Source: Argyresthia goedartella (Eukaryota > Arthropoda > Insecta > Lepidoptera > Argyresthiidae). From it: a stretch of 64,000 nucleotides of DNA. The stretch covers positions 18,673,243-18,737,242 of the forward strand of contig OX463816.1 in NCBI GenBank assembly GCA_949825045.1, read 5' to 3'. A model generated the notes under the pieces. That model saw nothing but the letters and a program-made list of their open reading frames with translations, made no database searches and was not told the DNA's origin. The position numbers and the translations under genes are program-made. Shown in pieces: positions 1 to 11,367 of the stretch (positions within the stretch are counted from its first letter, which is position 1; every line of letters starts with the position of its first letter).

Positions 1-81
1 CACCACAACGATTAGTACACGTACTAAGAAGCATGTAACTACTGGCAAGGCAATATGTACAAACGATACTAATAATAATGT

Positions 82-237
82 ATCTTTAAACTGCCGCAAC
101 CGACAATAGAAAAGCACGGCTTAAAGGTAATGCACCAAAATATACAAGGCTTTTCTGGCAAGCAACTAGAATTAGAAATATTTTTAGAAAGCAAAATAAT
201 TGATATACTTTGTATGACAGAACACTGGCTGCAAGTG
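82..237 (+). pseudogene. LINE A endonuclease, N-terminal piece
   Basis: The frame is open from about position 82 and passes through an ATG at 130. The peptide begins MHQNIQGFSGKQLELE and reaches ILCMTEHWL. This is the usual opening of an insect LINE endonuclease, with the conserved catalytic E in the TEHW motif. The frame is cut at about 237 by inserted DNA, and the same domain resumes at 980. The sense would be EN cleavage of target DNA for target-primed reverse transcription. Confidence 0.8.
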
Positions 238-979
238 TGCAATGCCGTTCATTTTTCGATTCAAATTTTTGTCGAAAGACCCGCGCTTTTTGTAAAAAAA
301 AAAAAGCCAGCAGTTTTTGACTCGACACAGGCCCAACTCCAGAACAAGGGTTCCGTACCCAACGGGTAAGAACGGAACCCTATTACTAAGACTTCGCTGT
401 CCGTCCGTCCGTCCGTCCGTCCGTCCGTCTGTCACCAGGCTGTATCTCAAGAACCTAGCTAGCTAGAGAGTTGAAATTTTCGCAGATTATGTATTTATGT
501 TGCCGCTATAACAACAAATACTAAAAAACAGGATAAAAGAAATATTTAAGGGTGCTCCCATACAACAATTCTTTCAATAACACATACAAACTTATGGATG
601 CACCTGGTTACGTACATGGAGTGTGAAAGTAACCGCACCAATAACTTTGTAAACAATATTTTGCTGTGTAAAATCCAAATATTCACTTCACGCCATCGCT
701 TCCATTGAACGGTGGTACGGAACCCTTCGTGCGCGATTTAGACTCGCACTTGACCGGTTTTTTTAAGTTAATACATCAGTAAGGGGTAAGGAAAAATACC
801 AGTTAATTGTTCTAACCATTGTCAATATTATAACCATGTCAATAGTTAATAGGTTATTATAAGTACCTGTAAATATATCATGTTATGATTTATTAGACCG
901 AGGATCTTAATGTACACTGGGTTCTGATATATGTAAATTTTATGTGAATAAAGACCTTTGAGAATTAATCAATCAATCA
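238..979 (+). mobile_element. Insertion splitting LINE A endonuclease, with (AATC)n 3' tail
   Basis: About 740 bp of non-coding DNA interrupts the endonuclease. Its right end reads AATAAAGACC and then an AATC repeat at about 966-981, which resembles the 3' tail of a retroelement. Its middle (346-727) is a separate recognisable repeat listed on its own. No long reading frame is present. The exact edges are uncertain because no clear target duplication was found. Confidence 0.6.
346..727. repeat. Abundant lepidopteran interspersed repeat with inverted ends and CCGT run
   Basis: The ends are inverted copies of AAGGGTTCCGTACC (346-359 and 714-727). A (CCGT)n run lies at about 397-429, followed by the phrase CTGTCACCAGGCTGTATCTC and a stretch around GTTGCCGCTATAACAAC. 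I recognise this layout from many lepidopteran loci, although I cannot give its database name with certainty. The copy includes no gene. Confidence 0.7.
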
Positions 980-1555
980 ATGCAGTTCAGTATACCAAAT
1001 TATACAGTGATCAGCTGTTTCAATAGAAAGACTAAAACTAGAGGTGGTTCCTTAATTTTAGTAAAAGATGGTTTTAAGTGTAAAGAACGAAGGGATATTG
1101 TTAGCCTTTCTAGTGAAATAAATGCCGAAGTCTCGTATGTTGAGATGGAAAAATATACTATTGTTAGTGTGTACAGGCGGGGCGAAGGAGACTTTGAAGT
1201 CTTTGAGACAGTGATGGAAAAAGTACTTGAACTTGCATCCAGAAACAAGTCCAAACGCATCATAATTTGCGGCGACTTTAACGTAGATTTACTAGACACC
1301 GCAAACCGCTCTATTCGCACTAGGATCCTAGTAGTATTTAAGTCTTTCAATATTTACAATGTCTTTCTGGAGCCTACACGAATAACGGCTACCTCCGCTA
1401 CTTGTCTAGATAACGTATCTGTGAATGGAGTATTCACGATAAACAAACAGTTAAGGCATTAAGTTCAGATCACACTGGTCAGATTGTAGTATGTGAAGAA
1501 AGTAATGCTATAAAGCCCGATAAAGTATTGTGTAGACCAGTGACTTTGAAGAAAA
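980..1555 (+). pseudogene. LINE A endonuclease, main piece
   Basis: The product resumes the endonuclease: SCFNRKTKTRGGSLILVKDG, then VSVYR, then the catalytic IICGDFNVDLL block, then a CLDNV block typical of insect LINE endonucleases. The annotated frame stops at 1462. A frame shift at about 1450 restores a SSDHTGQIVV motif (the conserved SDH) to about 1555. The GDFN and SDH motifs both survive, so decay came from indels and not from active-site change. Confidence 0.8.
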
Positions 1556-1579
1556 TGGAAAAAAAATCGTAGTGGTCTG

Positions 1580-1879
1580 GTGTCAAGTCTACCTTACTGT
1601 GAAGATCCGAACACATTATATTTCAGCTTCTTCAAATCTGTATCTACGGAATTTGAAAAGGTTTTCAATCTGACTAAAGTGAGAACGGACAACAAATCAA
1701 AATTCTCTGAATGGGTAACAGAGGATTTAAGACGGAGTAGGTCCAAACTATATGAATTGTATAAGCAAAAATCCTATGATCACAGTCCTAAGTTTAACGT
1801 CTTTGTCAAAATATATTCAAAACAATTCATGAAAAACAATAAAATCAAAGCTTCTGGCGACAAAACTAACACTACATAG
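1580..1879 (+). pseudogene. LINE A ORF2 linker between endonuclease and RT
   Basis: A 99-residue frame carries the charged linker usually found between endonuclease and RT in jockey/CR1 elements, for example FSEWVTEDLRRSRSKLYELY. DNA from 1880 to 2276 continues the same region but has stops. No catalytic motif is expected here. Confidence 0.65.
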
Positions 1880-2276
1880 AACATTATTAAAAAAGACACA
1901 GGCAAGGTTAGGTCTAGTGAATCTATTTTTAATTTAAAAGTTAACGACAAATAACTCTCATCAAACGAGGACGTCGCTAACGCATTTTAAAAGTTCTTCA
2001 GTATCATCCCCATAATAACAACAGAAGCATTACCATCCTCTTCTGAAAAGTCTTTAGATTACTCGGTTGAAAATGTGCCCCAAAACATGGATGGCTTTAA
2101 CTTCAAACCAATAGGCTCTATAACTATAGTTAAAACATTTGAACTTCTTAACATGAAAAAGAAGATTTATGGGGCATGTCAGTTAACATGGTTAAATCAG
2201 TAATCGATGTGATTGCACCATACATGGCAATCACATTCAATAGTTGTAAAGCAAACGGTGTTTTTCCTGACTGAAA

Positions 2277-3664
2277 ATGAGCACATTAATACCACTTTTC
2301 AAATCCGGTAGTAAAGAAGACCCTGCTAACTTCAGACCTGTATCCGTATTGCCAGTATTGAGCAAGGTGTTTGAAAAGGTCATATTGAGTCAACTACTCT
2401 CTCATTTCAATGCATCTGGACTACTCCACAAAAAACAGTTCGGATTCACTAAAGGCAGATCAACAACAGACCCCGGAGTAGCGCAAGTAGAACACATTTA
2501 TAGTGCGTGGGAAGGATCACAGGATGCGGTTGGTATTTTCTGTGATCTTTCCAAATCCTTTGACTGTGTGGACTATCAAACTCTTTTGCTCAAACTAAAA
2601 CACTATGGTATCAAAGATAATGCGTTAAAATTAATGGAATTTTATCTTATGGAAAGATTACTAAAAGTAGATATAAACAGATGGAATTCCACTGGAACCC
2701 ATATGAATATTGGTGTACCCCAGGGTTCTATCTTTGGCCCGTTTCTTTTTTTAGTGTACGTTAATGACCTGCCGCATATGGTGGAAAAATTGACTCAGAT
2801 TGTTCCATTTGCTGATGACACATCTATTATTTTCAAGGTGAAAAGACAAGAAGAAATTCTAGACGAAGTAAATAGTACACTCTCTCATGTGTTATGTTGG
2901 TTCAATGTAAATAACCTGTTATCAAACCCAAAGAAGACTAATGTATCAAATTTTGTTTGCCTAATGTACGACAGGTTGATACAAGTGTAAGATTTGGATC
3001 TGAAAGATTGGACTGCGTTGAGGACACAATCTTTCTTGGAATCACTATAGATTCGAAACTTCAATGGGGTCTTCACATAACTAATCTCGCACGAAGACAT
3101 AGCTCAGCCGCTTTTGCGGTGAGACAAATCAGATATCTTATAGATGTAGAAACTGCCAGATTGGTTTACTTTAGTTATTTTCACAGTATTATGTCTTATG
3201 GAATACTGCTCTGGGGGAGAGCAGCAGATATAAATACGATATTTGTTTTACAAAAATGGGCGATCAGGGCGATATATCAATTAGATGCTAGAGAATCATT
3301 AAGAGAAAAATTCAAAGAAATTAATTTTCTTACGGTTACCTGTCAATATATACACGAGAATATCATGCATGTAAGAAAAAACGTAACTTTATTTAAAACC
3401 GTAGGTGATAGCCATAAAATAAACACTAGAAATAGAAATAGGTTAGCACTATCATTATTTAGACTAAATAAAGTAGGCACATCATTCATGGGGCACTGTA
3501 TTCGCTTCTACAATAAAATACCACAGGAATCATTGATCCTCCCTATAAAGAGGTTCAAAAACTATGTTAAAAATGGGCTCATAAGAAAGTCCTATTATAG
3601 TATTAAGGAATACTTAGGTGACAAAACTGTATGGTCCATACCATCTCAGCGCACAGAAATTTGA
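2277..3664 (+). pseudogene. LINE A reverse transcriptase, frameshifted
   Basis: The first frame (2277-2990) holds RT motifs: IPLFKSGSKEDPANFRPVS, QFGFTKGRSTTD, FCDLSKSFDCVD, GVPQGSIFGPFLFLVYVNDL and the catalytic FADD. A frame shift at about 2957-2990 moves the remainder into a second frame (to 3664), with FLGITIDSKLQWG, YGILLWGRAAD and FVLQKWAIRAIYQL. The C-terminal part lacks RNase H. RT would copy the element's RNA at the nicked target. The break and missing upstream continuity make it inactive. Confidence 0.9.
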
Positions 3665-4078
3665 CGAGGGGCGATGGATCAAGTCTATCACCCTCCGGCG
3701 AATTTCATTAGACCGAAACCAGTAACTATTGTAAATGCACTTTTTAAAAAAAAAGGTATGGGGGAGTTTCTTGCCGTTTCTTCGTAACCCCGTGGCCCAC
3801 CTTCCGAAACGGTGGTCTTTTTTATATAAAAAAAATGACTTGTACTTATAAGTACAATTTTGACGTTGAATAAGATAATTTATTTATTTATATTCGATTA
3901 ATAATAATAATAATCTGAATCTGACCGTTAAATAAATGCCGATGTTTTACCAAGTCACTAGCATTTTGATTTAAATAAAGCATCGTCGAAAACGCTAAAC
4001 AATCTGTCTTGCCGAAAGCCAGCGTGTTGGAAAACAAGATGGCGTCATGACAACAGCTGATTTGCACAGTTTATTTCA

Positions 4079-4225
4079 GGGAAAAACATTGCGGTAGCTT
4101 AGTTGAAGGGCAAAGGGGGTGAGAGAAGCGAAGCCCCCTTTATCCTTCGTGTAAGGAACATGTAAGAACAACAAAAATACTTAAAACATAAACTTAAGTA
4201 CACATAAAAAAACATTTATATTGTA
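4079..4225 (+). repeat. Interspersed repeat family 'CCCCCTTT hairpin', copy 1
   Basis: The core is GCGGTAGCTTAG, then a hairpin formed by AAAGGGGGTGAG and CCCCCTTTATCC, then GAACAACAAAAATACTTAAA. Closely similar copies occur at 29242-29400 and 47072-47290 in the same orientation. It holds no frame. It is a short non-autonomous repeat of unknown class. Confidence 0.75.
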
Positions 4226-4569
4226 TATTTCTTGTTGCCTAGGAATGTTTAGACAACTCGTTAAACGTTGCGTTCACTCACTTGTTTGACGGAATTTTAG
4301 TGACTTTGTAACATAGTGCGCTTAAAATTAAGTTCTACTTACTATTAAGTCGAACTTAAGCATACATATTATAGTAAAACTTCTTTTTATTTCATTTAAC
4401 AAGCTTACTGGCTGACTAGCCTTCTGAAAAGCAAAGGTTCAATTCAATTCAAGGATTCAAGACTGGAATGTATAGTAGTTTCGATTATTTTTGACGCATT
4501 CCTTCTTTGAGCTCTGAATAGCTAAGACGTAACCTCTATGTCAGTTTTTTACCACCTCATTACGCCATA

Positions 4570-4594
4570 GTTGCAGCGATGGGCTAGTCCCTCA
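4570..4594 (-). repeat. SINE-like tail fragment (GGGCTAGCCCATCG family)
   Basis: GCAGCGATGGGCTAGTCCC is the reverse complement of a phrase also present at about 26915-26940 and 41850-41872 (GGGCTAGCCCATCGCCGCAAC). This is a small, old fragment. Confidence 0.5.
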
Positions 4595-4984
4595 TAATTG
4601 TTAATAGATAATTTTGTAAATGACTTGTGTTGTGTACATAGAAGGCATTTACTTGATGTGCTGGAATTGATTGCTGACCCCCACGCTTGGGTACGTAAAC
4701 ATTTCTATGGCTCGTAGTCCTTTCTATTTTCTGTGTATATAATTTAGTAAATGTCTCGTGTATCTCCATCCCTACTGCTAAAACTCCGTCTGAAATGCCT
4801 CCGATAGCTCGGTTCCTATACGGCTCTCCTACCTCGGTGAGCCTCATTGCAGAGAACCTGGATTCCTGGCAGTGGAATAAGTTTAATGATATTTTCTTCA
4901 TTGCTGACATCTGTTGACAGAACCCATAAACAGATGTTATTTCAGTAGGCTACTGGGAGCAAACTGTGATACTTAACCATTTTC

Positions 4985-5990
4985 ATTTCATTTTTCATTT
5001 CATTTATTAATTTGCAAACATGTACAAAACAATAGTGGTCTTAAAATACAGCAGTAGGTGAGTACATGTACCCTGTTAGGGCATCGCAAACAGCAGTGCA
5101 GGTTTCACATTGTTAAAAACGTTAATTGTAATAAAGTAGTGCATGCAATTTAAATGTCGACTTTGAGATTAATTTATAATAACATTTACAATATAGGTAT
5201 GGGTACATTCAATACAATTTTCACATAGTCATACAAAATTACGATAGATCAAAATTAAATGGTTTGGGAAAAGTATAATTGTAAAATGTCAAGAAAATAT
5301 TATGTACATTATTTATCAAATTTATCATTAAGGAATTCATTGACGGAATAATAACATTTGGATACAAGAAACTTTTTTAATTGGTTGTAAAAAGGTTTGA
5401 AACTAGATTCAGCTTTGATAGAATTGGGTATTTTGTTATAAATTTTGGCAGCTTTGTAATTAGGCCCGTTTTTAACTATTTGCATATTTGATTTTGGCAG
5501 TTCTAGTAGGTGATTTCGCCTTGCGCTAGTACAGAGATCATATTGGCACAGATTTTTCCTAACAAAGACTGATGCCTCAAGTATGAATATAGCCGGCAAC
5601 GGTAGAATTTTTTCTTTTAGGAAGTATGGTCTGCAAGTATCTCTTGGTTTTATATTGAAGAGAATACGTATGCATTTTTTCTGTAGCACGAAGACGTCAT
5701 GCGCACTGGTACTATCGCCCCACAGCAGAATGCCATATCGCAACCACGCATAGGCGTAGGCATAATACGCGGACAGGGCCGCTTCTAGATGCGTTACAGT
5801 TTTGAGAGTAGCTAGTGCGTAAGTAAGTTGTGAAAGTTTAGTTTTCACTTGCTGAATGTGATTTTCCCACGTTAACCTACTTGATTGAGAATCATACCAC
5901 CAGAGGTCGCTAGTAAACTACCACAATATGAAGTGCAAGGGATGAGCAGGATTTGTATGCGGCACTGAACTAATCATAATTGTGGTACTA
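4985..5990 (-). mobile_element. LINE 3' fragment (CR1/jockey-like), 5'-truncated
   Basis: The minus-strand frame at 5309-5848 is the C-terminal region of a LINE RT. The plus-strand repeat CATTTCATTTTTCATTTC at about 4985-5005 is the pentamer-like 3' tail. The upstream (right) edge near 5990 is uncertain. Confidence 0.75.
5309..5848 (-). pseudogene. LINE RT C-terminal region
   Basis: The 179-residue frame holds YGILLWGDSTSAHDVFVLQK, then CIRILFNIKPRDTCRPYF, then an IYNKIPNSIK block, all standard for the region after the RT palm in insect CR1/jockey LINEs. A duplicated AYAYAYAW run near its start looks like local slippage. The catalytic palm is absent. It is similar to the C-terminus of LINE B (9066-10508). 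Confidence 0.8.
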
Positions 5991-6049
5991 TTACAATGGA
6001 ACAATACCTCTCAAACTCAGAGGGACTAAAGAGGAGTTTCACTTGCCAG

Positions 6050-6868
6050 AAGTGCCAGGATACTGAGCAACGAAAATTACCCGCACAACACATTGACATT
6101 CAGACAAAACACGGATGTGGCTACATCTAGGCTAGTATATTTTAGTTACTTTCATAGTGTCATGTCATAGGGTATCTTGGTGTGGGGGAAAGCAGCGGAT
6201 ATTCAAACTATTTTTATTTTACAGAAAAGAGCTATTCGAGCAATTTATAATTTAAAACGAACAGACTCCTTAAGAGAGCTTTTAAAAAAATTTACATACT
6301 AACTGTAGCTAGTCAATTTATTTTCGAAAACATAATGTATGTACGCAAGAACCTTCCAACATTTGCCAAACTTAGCGATAGCTGTAATATTAACCTAAGA
6401 AATAATCACAGACTACTTGCGCCCCGGTTTAGACTCGCGAAGGTTAGCAATTCTTTCAAGGGTCAATGCATTCTCTACTACAACAAGATACCTCTGGAGA
6501 TCTTGAAATTGCCATTTTGAGCAGTTTAAAAACCATGTTAAAGCGACTTTGTCGAAAAAGGGATATTACAAGGTTCAAGATTACTTAAATGATGGGACTG
6601 TATGGGGTTAATCTGGCTCAACACAGACCTCGCTGTTAATAGTTTTGTAATTATTTATTCCTACTTATTAATTATGATATTATAAAATTTGTATTAGTTA
6701 AGCAAAAGCAATTTTAAAAGAGATCTAAAACTCAATCTGTGGGAGTTTCTACGTCCTTCTTCTCCCACAGTGGTCCAATGTAGAGAAGTGGCAAAAAATG
6801 ACGATTGCTAAGTATTATGTAAATATCTACAGTAATAAAGACATTTGGAATTTGGAATTTGGAATTTG
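6050..6868 (+). mobile_element. LINE A-type 3' fragment
   Basis: It contains the RT C-terminal region on the plus strand with an in-frame stop in the YGILLWG-like motif (near 6170) and a frame shift near 6295. The longest clean frame is 6335-6520. The 3' part has CCCACAGTGGTCCAATGTAG and ends in three TTTGGAA repeats (6846-6868). A piece of the same 3' end is also found at 22498-22600. Confidence 0.75.
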
Positions 6869-7191
6869 ACACTAACATCAATAGTACGCCTTGTTCTAAA
6901 CACTCCGTTACAAATAATGTTACATTTAGACGGCCACGACAGATCATTTTTGACGCAGAAAACCAAAGCAGTGAACCGCTTCTAGATTTAAGCTGTCAGA
7001 GCTTACCAAATGTGGCGGACAATATCCAAGAGCTTAGTGATCTCCGAGAAGAAAATAGCCGACTCCGCCTGAACCTCGAGGCGGCAAACGAAGTTGACAG
7101 ACTCAATTTGGAAGTCAGTGCTCTGAAAAATACATTATCAGACTACAAGAAAAAAATTGAGATATTCAAGGCGGTGGGTTTTGTAAAGTAA
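6859..7191 (+). pseudogene. LINE ORF1 N-terminal fragment, coiled coil
   Basis: This 110-residue frame has a heptad-rich segment: ELSDLREENSRLRLNLEAAN followed by LNLEVSALKNTLSDYKKK. LINE ORF1 proteins often carry such a coiled coil for trimerisation ahead of the RNA-binding part. The N-terminal half of ORF1 of LINE B (12148-13053) has the same style. The frame ends where RT sequence begins. Confidence 0.6.
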
Positions 7192-7195
7192 AATC

Positions 7196-7600
7196 TAGCT
7201 GCCGCGCAACTAAAATAGGTGTGCCACAGGGCGGTATATTGGGCCCAATTTTGTTTCTACTATACATTAATCATCTTCCGCTTTTAATAAAAAACAAAAT
7301 TGAAATTTTTGCAGACGAAGTCTCTGTATTTTTTAAATTTAAACGTAGTGAATGCAAAGATTTAGCCAAATAAATTACTAAAACGATTATTGTTGTTGTA
7401 GACTGGTTTAACACCTTAAACCTGAGCACTAACGTAAGCATAACAAAGCTTATGTGTTTTAAAAATCACAATACCTATATACCACACCTTGACATTCAAG
7501 TAAATGGCAAGGAAATTGAGTCCGTTCCGCATGCAAAATTCTCGGGAATATACAGACAGTAACTTGAATTGGAAACGACATGTTGAAGTTCTTGAAGGTA
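7196..7600 (+). pseudogene. LINE RT core fragment with altered catalytic motif
   Basis: The frame reads GVPQGGILGPILFLLYINHL and then IFADEVSVFFKFKR. The family's catalytic FADD is FADE here, which replaces one of the metal-binding aspartates. Stops follow at about 7371 and 7560. The end includes LNWKRHVEVL, the usual post-palm block. It is dead on several counts. Confidence 0.75.
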
Positions 7601-8016
7601 GACTCAGCAGTTTAAGCTACCCTGAAAAATTTCCTCAGAGACTGCCTGGTATAAGTGAAAGAATGAATAATAGAACTGAATTTAGAAGTCCCAATAAACA
7701 TTGCATACATGGAGTACAAAGGTGACCGCAATTAAAGTGTACAATAAAGACATCAAAGCTTTATCTGGAAATTTTTTTTTTGATGAACTTAATAAATTTC
7801 TGTTATAAATGTCTCCATATGACTTATGTGAATATTATAATTATAAAAGCTGACTTAACTGTATCCAATGTATATTATGATGTAAAAAAATAAATCCATA
7901 ATAATAAATTTATATAATTTAGGATTTTATTATTGAAATATTCGTGTGCAAATTTGTTTTCCAGAACTTTGTGAATCTTGAAATTGTACTATTATTATTA
8001 ACTTATGTAGTGATAT

Positions 8017-8046
8017 AGGGCTTCCGGGCTATTTGTGTGAAGCGAC
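8017..8046 (+). repeat. Left terminal inverted repeat of the large transposon
   Basis: Begins AGGGCTTCCGG and continues CTATTTG, GTGA, GCGAC. It pairs in inverse orientation with 17685-17714, with about four mismatches. Confidence 0.8.
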
Positions 8047-8334
8047 ATCCTGGCCGATATTGAGTTATATACATATTCGGAATCGCCTGATTTTTCTGCG
8101 TCGTTTGAGCTCGTTTTCGGACCGATTGGATCACTTTTTTGGCGCTTAAAACAATCGTATTTTTCGTTCTAGTTAAATCTGCTTTGATTGATGCGACACA
8201 GTTTATGCAAAAAAAATACAAGTTGGACATCATACAGACAAAACATTCTGTGATTTTGACTTAAGCTATTTATCCTGACATACATTTGCTAACATAGGGT
8301 GATTGAAACGTTTTTCTTTCATCTGACATCTATA

Positions 8335-8510
8335 CTTTACGTCGGTTAAAACATATATCCTGCATCTGATTTTAATACGCACAGTCGTTTAAAACATTTT
8401 GCTTGAACCTGAAATCCGTACTTGATGTCGCTTATAACAATAAGTCTGTAACTTAAATGCCACGCCCAATGTTGCTTCAACCATTTATCCTGCATCTGAA
8501 TTTATTATGC
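8335..8510 (+). repeat. Subterminal repeat cluster, left arm
   Basis: A degenerate unit about 40-45 bp long recurs: GTCGGTTAAAACATATATCC (about 8342), GTCGTTTAAAACATTTTGC (about 8384), GTCGCTTATAACAATAAG (about 8427) and TTGCTTCAACCATTTATCC (about 8474). Each is followed by a CTGCATCTGA-like phrase. A further copy lies near the right end (about 17457). Such units are typical transposase-binding sites; that role here is inferred. Confidence 0.6.
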
Positions 8511-9065
8511 ACTTGAATATCAAACATTTGACCGTCAATCAAAATTGTTACTGTTAGATTGTTAAACAAATTTTCTTAAACTTAATTCACTAACATCTGT
8601 CGCATCATACATATTGAAATTGAAAGTATAGAAGTTAAAACATTATTCCTATACCGGAATTAGGAAAGCTAAGTTCGTTAGGACAGCCAATATTTTATAT
8701 GAAACATTTGTCTGTTAGTCGGTTAAGTCAAACGTATTCGAATCAAATCAAATCAAAAGAAATCAAATATTTTATTTGTCAAACATAGGTTTAGGTTGTT
8801 ACAGTCGGTGAAGATCGCTATGTTTCGCCGTAAGGCATACAAATATTTTATAGTAAGAATAAAGTGCATGCAACATCATTAAATCATTTTCTATGACAAA
8901 TCATCCCTGTATTTTGAATTAAGTATAAGTCAGTACCTACCTATAATTACATGTATATTTATTATCATTATTATATTGTTGGATCATTTATGTATTCATT
9001 TATTGTATAATATGTCTTATTGATAAGTAATTTTCTCAATTCCTTCCTAAATAGTATTACATGTT

Positions 9066-10508
9066 CTATATTGCGCACAGTATCTGGTAGCTTGTTATAA
9101 ACAATAGGTGCCATGCCATAGATATTATTTTTAAATAAAGCAGTATTATTTTAGATTTATGACGTTTACTTAAATAATTATCAAATAGATTAGAATTTGT
9201 TTTGACAAAACTAGCTACCTCGTAAATATATAATGATGGAAACGTCAAAATATTTAGCCTCTTAAAATGAGGCTTACAACTATCTCTGCGACGTAAGCCA
9301 CATATAGACCTTACACACCTTTTTTGAGCTACGAGGACTTTTTCTTTTCCTACCCCGTTACCCCAGAACATTATTCCAAATCGCAGAATGGAGTCTACGT
9401 ATCCATTGTAAGCTAATAATACTGCATCCTTAGCGACCGTTTTCGAAAGTTTGTACAAAGCATATGAAAATTTATGTAGCTTTTTACATGTGGTTTCAAT
9501 TTGTGTTTTCCATTGAAGATTGCTATCAATGTCTATTCCTAAAAATTTTGTGACCTCTGTTTGTTCAACTTTTTTGCCATCGTGGTTAATGTCCATATTA
9601 TTAGTAGTATTTTGATTATTTTGAAAGTTCATTATTTTAGTTTTGTCAATATTTATAACTAGATTATTACTGTCAAGCCATTGAATAATTGTATGAAGAG
9701 TAGTATTGATTTCATTTTCAAAGTCATTTGGGTCCTCGCAAGAAATAATTACCGTACTATCATCCGCAAATAGCACCATTGGATGATGAACAACTTTCGG
9801 TAAGTCATTTATGTATGCTAAAAATAGTAACGGCCCCATGACACTACCTTGAGGTACACCGCGCTTTAATTCTCTCGGGTCTGAGACGTAATCCTGTTCA
9901 GTTTTAGATTTTATGCATATTTTGTTAATTTGTGTTATTTGTTGCCGTTTTTCTAGGTAAGATTTTACAAGATCTATTGCGTTACCTCTTATGCCGTATT
10001 TAAGAAGTTTATTCAAAAGAATGTCGTGGCTCACAAAATCAAAGGCTTTAGTCATGTCCATAAAAATGGTTACCACGGGATTCCTTTTATCAACATTTGC
10101 TAATATGTTTGCAAGAAAATCATAAATTGCCATGTTTATTGTTTTATTGTTTCTAAACCCTTTTTGTTCTGGAGCAAACAGATTATTTATTTCGAAGTAA
10201 GTATATATATTCCGATATATTACCTTTTCGAAAATTTTTGCGATAACTGGGATTAGTGTAACAGGTCTATAATTATTCATATTTTGTTTGTCTTGTTTTT
10301 TAAACAGGGGTTTCACTACTCCGATTTTTAATTCCCTTGGAAATTTACCGTACTCCATACATTTATTAATTATATGGCATAGAATTGGAGAAACTATAAT
10401 TACTACATACTTAATGACCTTAGTGTTTATCTCATCGTATCCTGCGCTATTTGTATTTTTTAATGATTTAATTGTTTCAGAGATGTCAAAAGGTGTCACT
10501 GGATTCAA
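9066..10508 (-). pseudogene. LINE B reverse transcriptase
   Basis: The 480-residue frame has the RT blocks in order: KNTNSAGYDEI (residues ~17-27), PLFKKQDKQNMNNYRPV, FMDMTKAFDFVSHDIL, RGVPQGSVMGPLLFLAYIND and the catalytic LFADDST (~residue 250), then KFLGIDIDSNLQWK and the FGIMFWG block. All catalytic aspartates are intact. The last ~40 residues are out of frame. The start methionine is arbitrary, because the true protein continues from the upstream frame through a one-base slip at about 10508. Confidence 0.9.
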
Positions 10509-11367
10509 AAATATAGATTTATATTAGATGTCAAATTTGAATTATTAATATAATTATTTGATAAGTCATCTGTAAGGTCAATAAAAAAGTTATTAAATGA
10601 TTCTGCAATGTCCGTTGGTTCCGTTATCGCTATACCATCTTTAACAATTTTTTCAATGTATTCTTTTGGTGTGTTTATTTGGGATTTTTTTATAATATTC
10701 CACGTTTCTTTGCATTTATTTTCTGCCATATTTATTCTATAGGTATTTTGCGATCTTTGTGTTAGATAAATTACATTTTTTAATCGTTTTGCATAAGCTT
10801 TAAATTTGTGTTTATTTCCTTCATTACGACATCTTCTATATTGCCACAGTAATTCTCGTTTTTTCTTACAACATAGTCTAATTCCCTTCGATATCCAGTT
10901 TTGCTTACGTAATAAAGATATTTTTACTTTTGTTACTGGGAAACATAATTTATAGAGAAAAATGAACATATCATAAAAACTCGTAAATGCATATTTTGGG
11001 TCTTCCGATTTATAAACTTCGTCAAAAGACAAAGAGTTCAGATGTTCCGCAAACTTTTTCATGTTTTCTGGGCTGTAGTCACGTTTTTTGATGTACCAGT
11101 GTTTCAGGACATAACATTTTTTCACTGGGCACTGTAAGATTTGCGCGGAGTGGTCTGATAAAGCAAATTCTATGACCTCACTTGTGCATCCTCGTATATT
11201 GTGGACTATGTTGTCAAGACAAGTGCCGCTCGCGGGTCTTGTCGGTTGTTTGATTTCTATTTTTAAGTTATAGCTCATTGTTAAGTGTTCGAATCGTAAA
11301 CTGTTCTTTGTTCTTTTAAGTAGGTCATTATTAAAATCTTCGCATAGTATAAGTTTGAAGTTCTTAT
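10505..11367 (-). pseudogene. LINE B endonuclease C-terminal part and linker
   Basis: The frame (annotated ATG at 11278) has CLDNIVHNI and FALSDHSAQIL, the CLDN and SDH motifs of LINE endonucleases, then a basic linker. Upstream of the ATG the frame continues to about 11367 and includes ILCEDFNNDLL. There the usual GDFN reads EDFN, a change next to the catalytic aspartate. It joins 11368-11835 by a one-base frame shift. Confidence 0.8.

Larger units (their letters stand above)
1..3925 (+). mobile_element. LINE copy A (jockey/CR1-like), broken, near full-length ORF2
   Basis: A non-LTR retrotransposon lies on the plus strand. Pieces in order are the start of an apurinic-type endonuclease (from about position 82), the rest of the endonuclease after a 740 bp insertion, a linker, a reverse transcriptase and its C-terminal region ending at 3664. 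A 3' untranslated part follows and ends in AAT-rich repeats near 3900-3925. Reading frames shift near 1450, 1555 and 2960, and stops interrupt the 1880-2276 stretch, so the copy is dead. The left part runs off the window edge. The clade label rests on protein style only. Confidence 0.85.
3926..4980. other. Gene-free stretch with two repeat pieces
   Basis: No protein-coding similarity was seen. It holds one copy of a three-copy interspersed repeat (4079-4225) and a short SINE-like tail (4570-4594). The 108-codon minus-strand frame at 4584-4910 resembles nothing I know and is probably chance. Confidence 0.5.
6859..7900 (+). mobile_element. Internally deleted LINE: ORF1 start joined to RT
   Basis: The left part (6859-7191) is the start of a LINE ORF1. 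At about 7195 the sequence moves directly into RT core, so endonuclease, linker and early RT are missing. The RT runs to about 7600 with several stops, and the tail is AT-rich to about 7900. The join is a deletion, perhaps by template switching or recombination. Confidence 0.7.

Noticed and set aside
397..429. Coding frames across the CCGT run (for example 184-450 minus)
   Set aside because: Low-complexity repeat; the frames have no similarity and overlap an interspersed repeat.
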